In this document: piece after piece, positions 61,826-64,000 of the stretch | Numbering within the stretch: position 1 is the stretch's first letter | Layout of the letters: each line of letters opens with the position of its first letter | DNA from: Flagellimonas pelagia | GTDB taxonomy: Bacteria; Bacteroidota; Bacteroidia; Flavobacteriales; Flavobacteriaceae | Reading direction: 5' to 3' | Length of the DNA: 64,000 nt | NCBI RefSeq assembly: GCF_003584135.1 | Contig: NZ_QXFI01000033.1 | Coordinates: 124,001 to 188,000 of the forward strand | Translations under genes and position numbers: made by a program | Notes under the pieces: generated by a model | The model's input: only the letters and a program-made list of their open reading frames with translations | Told to the model about the DNA's origin: nothing | Database searches by the model: none

Positions 61826-62794
61826 ATGTCAGTATTAGTATATACCGAATCCCTTAAGGGAAAGTTTAAAAAGAATGCCTTTGAAGTGGCTTCCTATGCC
61901 TATAAAGTGGCCCAGGATCTGGGCACCACCGTTACGGCTGTAACGTTCAATGCACAGGACGATGCCTCCCTAGGGACTTATGGCGTTTCCAAAGTTTTGA
62001 AAGTCACCAATGATAAACTGGATACCTTCAATGCCAAAGCTTATGCTGATGCATTGGCCCAAGCTGCAAAAGCGGAAGGAGCCAAAGTGATTGTTTTAAG
62101 TTCAAGTGCCGACACCAAATTTTTGGCGCCAATCCTTGCCGCCAAAATGGATGCGGGATATGTTCCCAATGTGGTTGCCGCTCCTGATAGCACTTCCCCA
62201 TTCGTAGTAAAAAGAACGGCTTTCAGTAATAAGGGCTTTGCCCATACCGAAATCACTTCTGAGATCAAGGTGATCGGGGTTTCCAATAATGCCTATGGAG
62301 TGGTTGAAAACAGTGTTTCGGCCGCAGTGGAAGATTTCAATCCTTCTTTGACGGATGGTGACTTTGCCGTTAAATCCGTTGAAGTGGATAGGGTAACCGG
62401 AAAAGTAACCATCGCCGATGCCGACATTGTGGTTTCTGGTGGTCGCGGTTTGAAAGGTCCGGAAAATTGGGGCATGATCGAAGAATTGGCCCAAGTTTTA
62501 GGTGCTGCCACAGCCTGTTCCAAACCGGTTTCCGATTTGGGCTGGCGTCCTCATGGAGAACACGTGGGGCAAACCGGTAAGCCTGTGGCCAGTAATCTTT
62601 ATATCGCCGTGGGTATTTCCGGAGCCATTCAACATTTGGCCGGAGTAAGTGCCTCCAAAGTAAAAGTGGTCATCAACAACGACCCCGAGGCTCCTTTCTT
62701 TAAGGCCGCGGATTACGGAATTGTTGGGGATGCCTTCGAGGTAGTGCCCAAACTCATCGAAAAATTAAAGGAATTTAAAGCCCAAAACGCTTAA
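61826..62794 (+). CDS. etfA: Electron transfer flavoprotein alpha subunit
   Basis: A 322-residue EtfA that holds the FAD. The C-terminal FAD domain shows VVSGGRGLKGPENWGMIEEL (about 202-221), RPHGEHVGQTGKPVASNLYI and GISGAIQHLAG, the ETF alpha signature. It pairs with EtfB from the preceding gene. Confidence 0.96.
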   Translation: MSVLVYTESLKGKFKKNAFEVASYAYKVAQDLGTTVTAVTFNAQDDASLGTYGVSKVLKVTNDKLDTFNAKAYADALAQAAKAEGAKVIVLSSSADTKFLAPILAAKMDAGYVPNVVAAPDSTSPFVVKRTAFSNKGFAHTEITSEIKVIGVSNNAYGVVENSVSAAVEDFNPSLTDGDFAVKSVEVDRVTGKVTIADADIVVSGGRGLKGPENWGMIEELAQVLGAATACSKPVSDLGWRPHGEHVGQTGKPVASNLYIAVGISGAIQHLAGVSASKVKVVINNDPEAPFFKAADYGIVGDAFEVVPKLIEKLKEFKAQNA

Positions 62795-62820
62795 ATTTTG
62801 TTAATTTGCCCATTGCAAGG

Positions 62821-62867
62821 GGCTGTTCAGATAACTGGTAAAGCCACTTATTTGAACAGCCTTTTTT
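62821..62867 (+). terminator. Intrinsic terminator after etfA
   Basis: GGCTGTTCA and TGAACAGCC with a 23-base loop are followed by TTTTTT. It lies just before the strong ribosome-binding site of the next gene. Confidence 0.85.
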
Positions 62868-62883
62868 GCTTTAGGAGGAGATT

Positions 62884-63513
62884 ATGAGTTTAGTACGATT
62901 AAAAATAAAGGGAATATCATACAGTCAAACACAGAATGGCGCATATGCCCTTATTTTGAATGAAGTGGAGGGAGACCGGAAACTACCCATTGTCATTGGG
63001 GCATTTGAGGCACAATCCATTGCCATTGCCCTGGAAAAGGACATTAAACCTCCCAGACCCCTTACCCATGACCTTTTTAAGAATTTCGCCGATCGATTTG
63101 AAATTGTGGTGAAACAGGTCATCATTCACAAATTGGTCGATGGAGTGTTCTATTCCAGTATCATCTGTGAACGCGACAAAGTGGAGGAGATTATCGATGC
63201 CCGCACCAGTGATGCGATTGCCTTGGCCCTTCGGTTTGATGCACCCATTTTTACCTATAAGACCATTTTGGACAAAGCGGGAATCTTCTTGAAATTTTCA
63301 TCCAAAGAAGAAGAAAAAGAGGAAGATGACAGCATTGTGGTGGACGAGATCCTTCAAGAAGGGGAAACCGTGGAGATAGAATCCGGTGCCGGTTCCCATG
63401 GGTATCGTGAAATGTCCCTGGAAGAACTCCACAAAGAATTGGAAAAGGCAGTGACCAATGAAGACTACGAAAAAGCTGCCAAGTTAAGGGACGAAATTTC
63501 CAAGCGCAAATAA
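62884..63513 (+). CDS. Bifunctional nuclease (BFN) domain protein with UVR motif
   Basis: A 209-residue protein. The BFN/DUF151 domain spans about 1-135 (LILNEVEGDRKLPIVIGAFEAQSIAIALE, ARTSDAIALALRFDAPIF). The C terminus has an acidic linker (EEEKEEDDSIVVDE) and a UVR-type helix hairpin (EELHKELEKAVTNEDYEKAA). Plant and Thermotoga members are linked to nuclease activity, but activity here is untested. An unusually good ribosome-binding site AGGAGGAG lies at 62873-62880. It is followed 6 bases later by a nucleoside transporter gene. Confidence 0.9.
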   Translation: MSLVRLKIKGISYSQTQNGAYALILNEVEGDRKLPIVIGAFEAQSIAIALEKDIKPPRPLTHDLFKNFADRFEIVVKQVIIHKLVDGVFYSSIICERDKVEEIIDARTSDAIALALRFDAPIFTYKTILDKAGIFLKFSSKEEEKEEDDSIVVDEILQEGETVEIESGAGSHGYREMSLEELHKELEKAVTNEDYEKAAKLRDEISKRK

Positions 63514-63519
63514 ACGTAC

Positions 63520-64000
63520 ATGGCCAAAAAGATCCAGAGTTTCCTGATCCTTCTATTCATTTGTTCGGTCGCTTTAGGCCAAAATTCTTTACCAACCGAT
63601 TCCCTCAACGTTGCAACGGCCACCAACCTCGTGACCCAAGCTTCTCCAGAAATCATTCCAAACCAAGGGTTTACCCTGACCACCTTGTTAAGGGGTGCAT
63701 TGGGTATGGCGGTGTTGATCTTGATTTCCTTTCTTTTCAGTGCCAACCGTAAGGCCATCAATTGGAAAACAGTGGGCATCGGGCTCTCGCTTCAAGTACT
63801 GATCGCCATTGGCGTGCTCAAAGTTCCCTTTGTCCAATATGTTTTTGAACAAGTTGGTAGCATTTTTGTCAATATTCTGGAGTTTACAAGGGCTGGTAGT
63901 CAGTTTTTGTTTGAAGGATTGGTCGTGGATATGGACACCTTTGGATACATTTTTGCCTTTCAGGTGCTCCCCACCATTGTATTTTTCTCTGCCTTGACCT
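63520..64000 (+). CDS. Concentrative nucleoside transporter (NupC/CNT), N-terminal part
   Basis: The start ATG 63520 opens a frame to the window edge. It begins MAKKIQSFLILLFICSVALGQ, a signal-like segment, followed by a periplasmic linker and membrane helices (GALGMAVLILISFLF; TVGIGLSLQVLIAIGVLKV, then FEQVGSIFVNILEFTRAGSQ). This arrangement, with GxxFxFxVLP-like DTFGYIFAFQVLPTIVFFSAL, matches Bacteroidota NupC family proteins that carry an extended N terminus. It takes up nucleosides with Na+ or H+. Closely spaced after the BFN gene. The C-terminal transport core is outside the window. Confidence 0.88.
   Translation, partial: MAKKIQSFLILLFICSVALGQNSLPTDSLNVATATNLVTQASPEIIPNQGFTLTTLLRGALGMAVLILISFLFSANRKAINWKTVGIGLSLQVLIAIGVLKVPFVQYVFEQVGSIFVNILEFTRAGSQFLFEGLVVDMDTFGYIFAFQVLPTIVFFSALT

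Noticed and set aside
1-64000. CRISPR arrays, tRNA or rRNA genes, insertion sequences, prophage
   Set aside because: No regularly spaced direct repeats, tRNA-like folds, rRNA segments, transposase or phage proteins were recognised on either strand.

Overview
The window looks like chromosome of a marine Flavobacteriaceae (Bacteroidota). Three things support this: the gene families (GldA, SusC/SusD, PagL-type and GIN-domain envelope proteins, DUF5686, a MetX-ThrA fusion), promoters of the Bacteroidota TAnnTTTG type, and A-rich start regions that mostly lack a Shine-Dalgarno sequence. A member of the Muricauda/Flagellimonas group is my guess from gene order and families. I have no marker gene that proves it. 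I see no rRNA, tRNA, CRISPR array, transposase or phage genes.

Layout. 0-7.2 kb (minus strand): an ECF sigma factor, polyprenyl synthase, rlmN, queA, aroA, a MazG-like hydrolase, dtd and rsgA. 7.2-9.3 kb: three envelope or secreted genes bounded by strong terminators. 9.3-13.4 kb: the phenylalanine/tyrosine operon pheA - aminotransferase - tyrA - DAHP synthase/chorismate mutase, preceded by what reads as a complete attenuator: an aromatic-rich leader peptide, an alternative pairing strand and an intrinsic terminator abutting the pheA start codon. 13.6-16 kb: gldA and a PLP decarboxylase. 16-22.2 kb: envelope genes (outer-membrane barrel, membrane-anchored LuxR regulator, serine hydrolase, GIN lipoprotein, PagL-like deacylase).

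22.2-47 kb is a methionine, SAM and sulfur block, mainly on the minus strand: metF, a methionine synthase split into two genes with a four-helix-bundle (S23/IVP) gene between them, the sulfate assimilation genes (DUF2061, cysH, cysD, cysN, a HEPN-tailed sulfite reductase, cobA, a ferredoxin-NADP reductase homologue), an Rrf2 regulator, metZ, a MetX-aspartokinase-homoserine dehydrogenase fusion, and metK. An SDR/AraC pair, a Kelch-like lipoprotein and a CocE-type hydrolase are interspersed. The regulation is unusual: SAM-I riboswitches precede the metH operon and the metX-thrA fusion, and a SAM-II riboswitch with a visible pseudoknot precedes metK. Sulfide from the cys genes and acetylhomoserine from the fusion would meet at MetZ. 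MetF/MetH then methylate homocysteine and MetK makes SAM, which feeds back through the riboswitches.

47-64 kb: a deoxynucleoside kinase, TonB, an orphan SusCD pair, a membrane pyrophosphatase next to a soluble pyrophosphatase, a DUF5686 receptor-like protein, pdhB, etfBA with a 28-bp perfect palindrome at its promoter, a bifunctional nuclease and the start of a nucleoside transporter. The best candidates for under-described biology are the pheA attenuator, the two-class SAM riboswitch set, the IVP gene flanked by inverted repeats inside split metH, the etfBA palindrome, and the operator-like repeats at the cys operon and rrf2.
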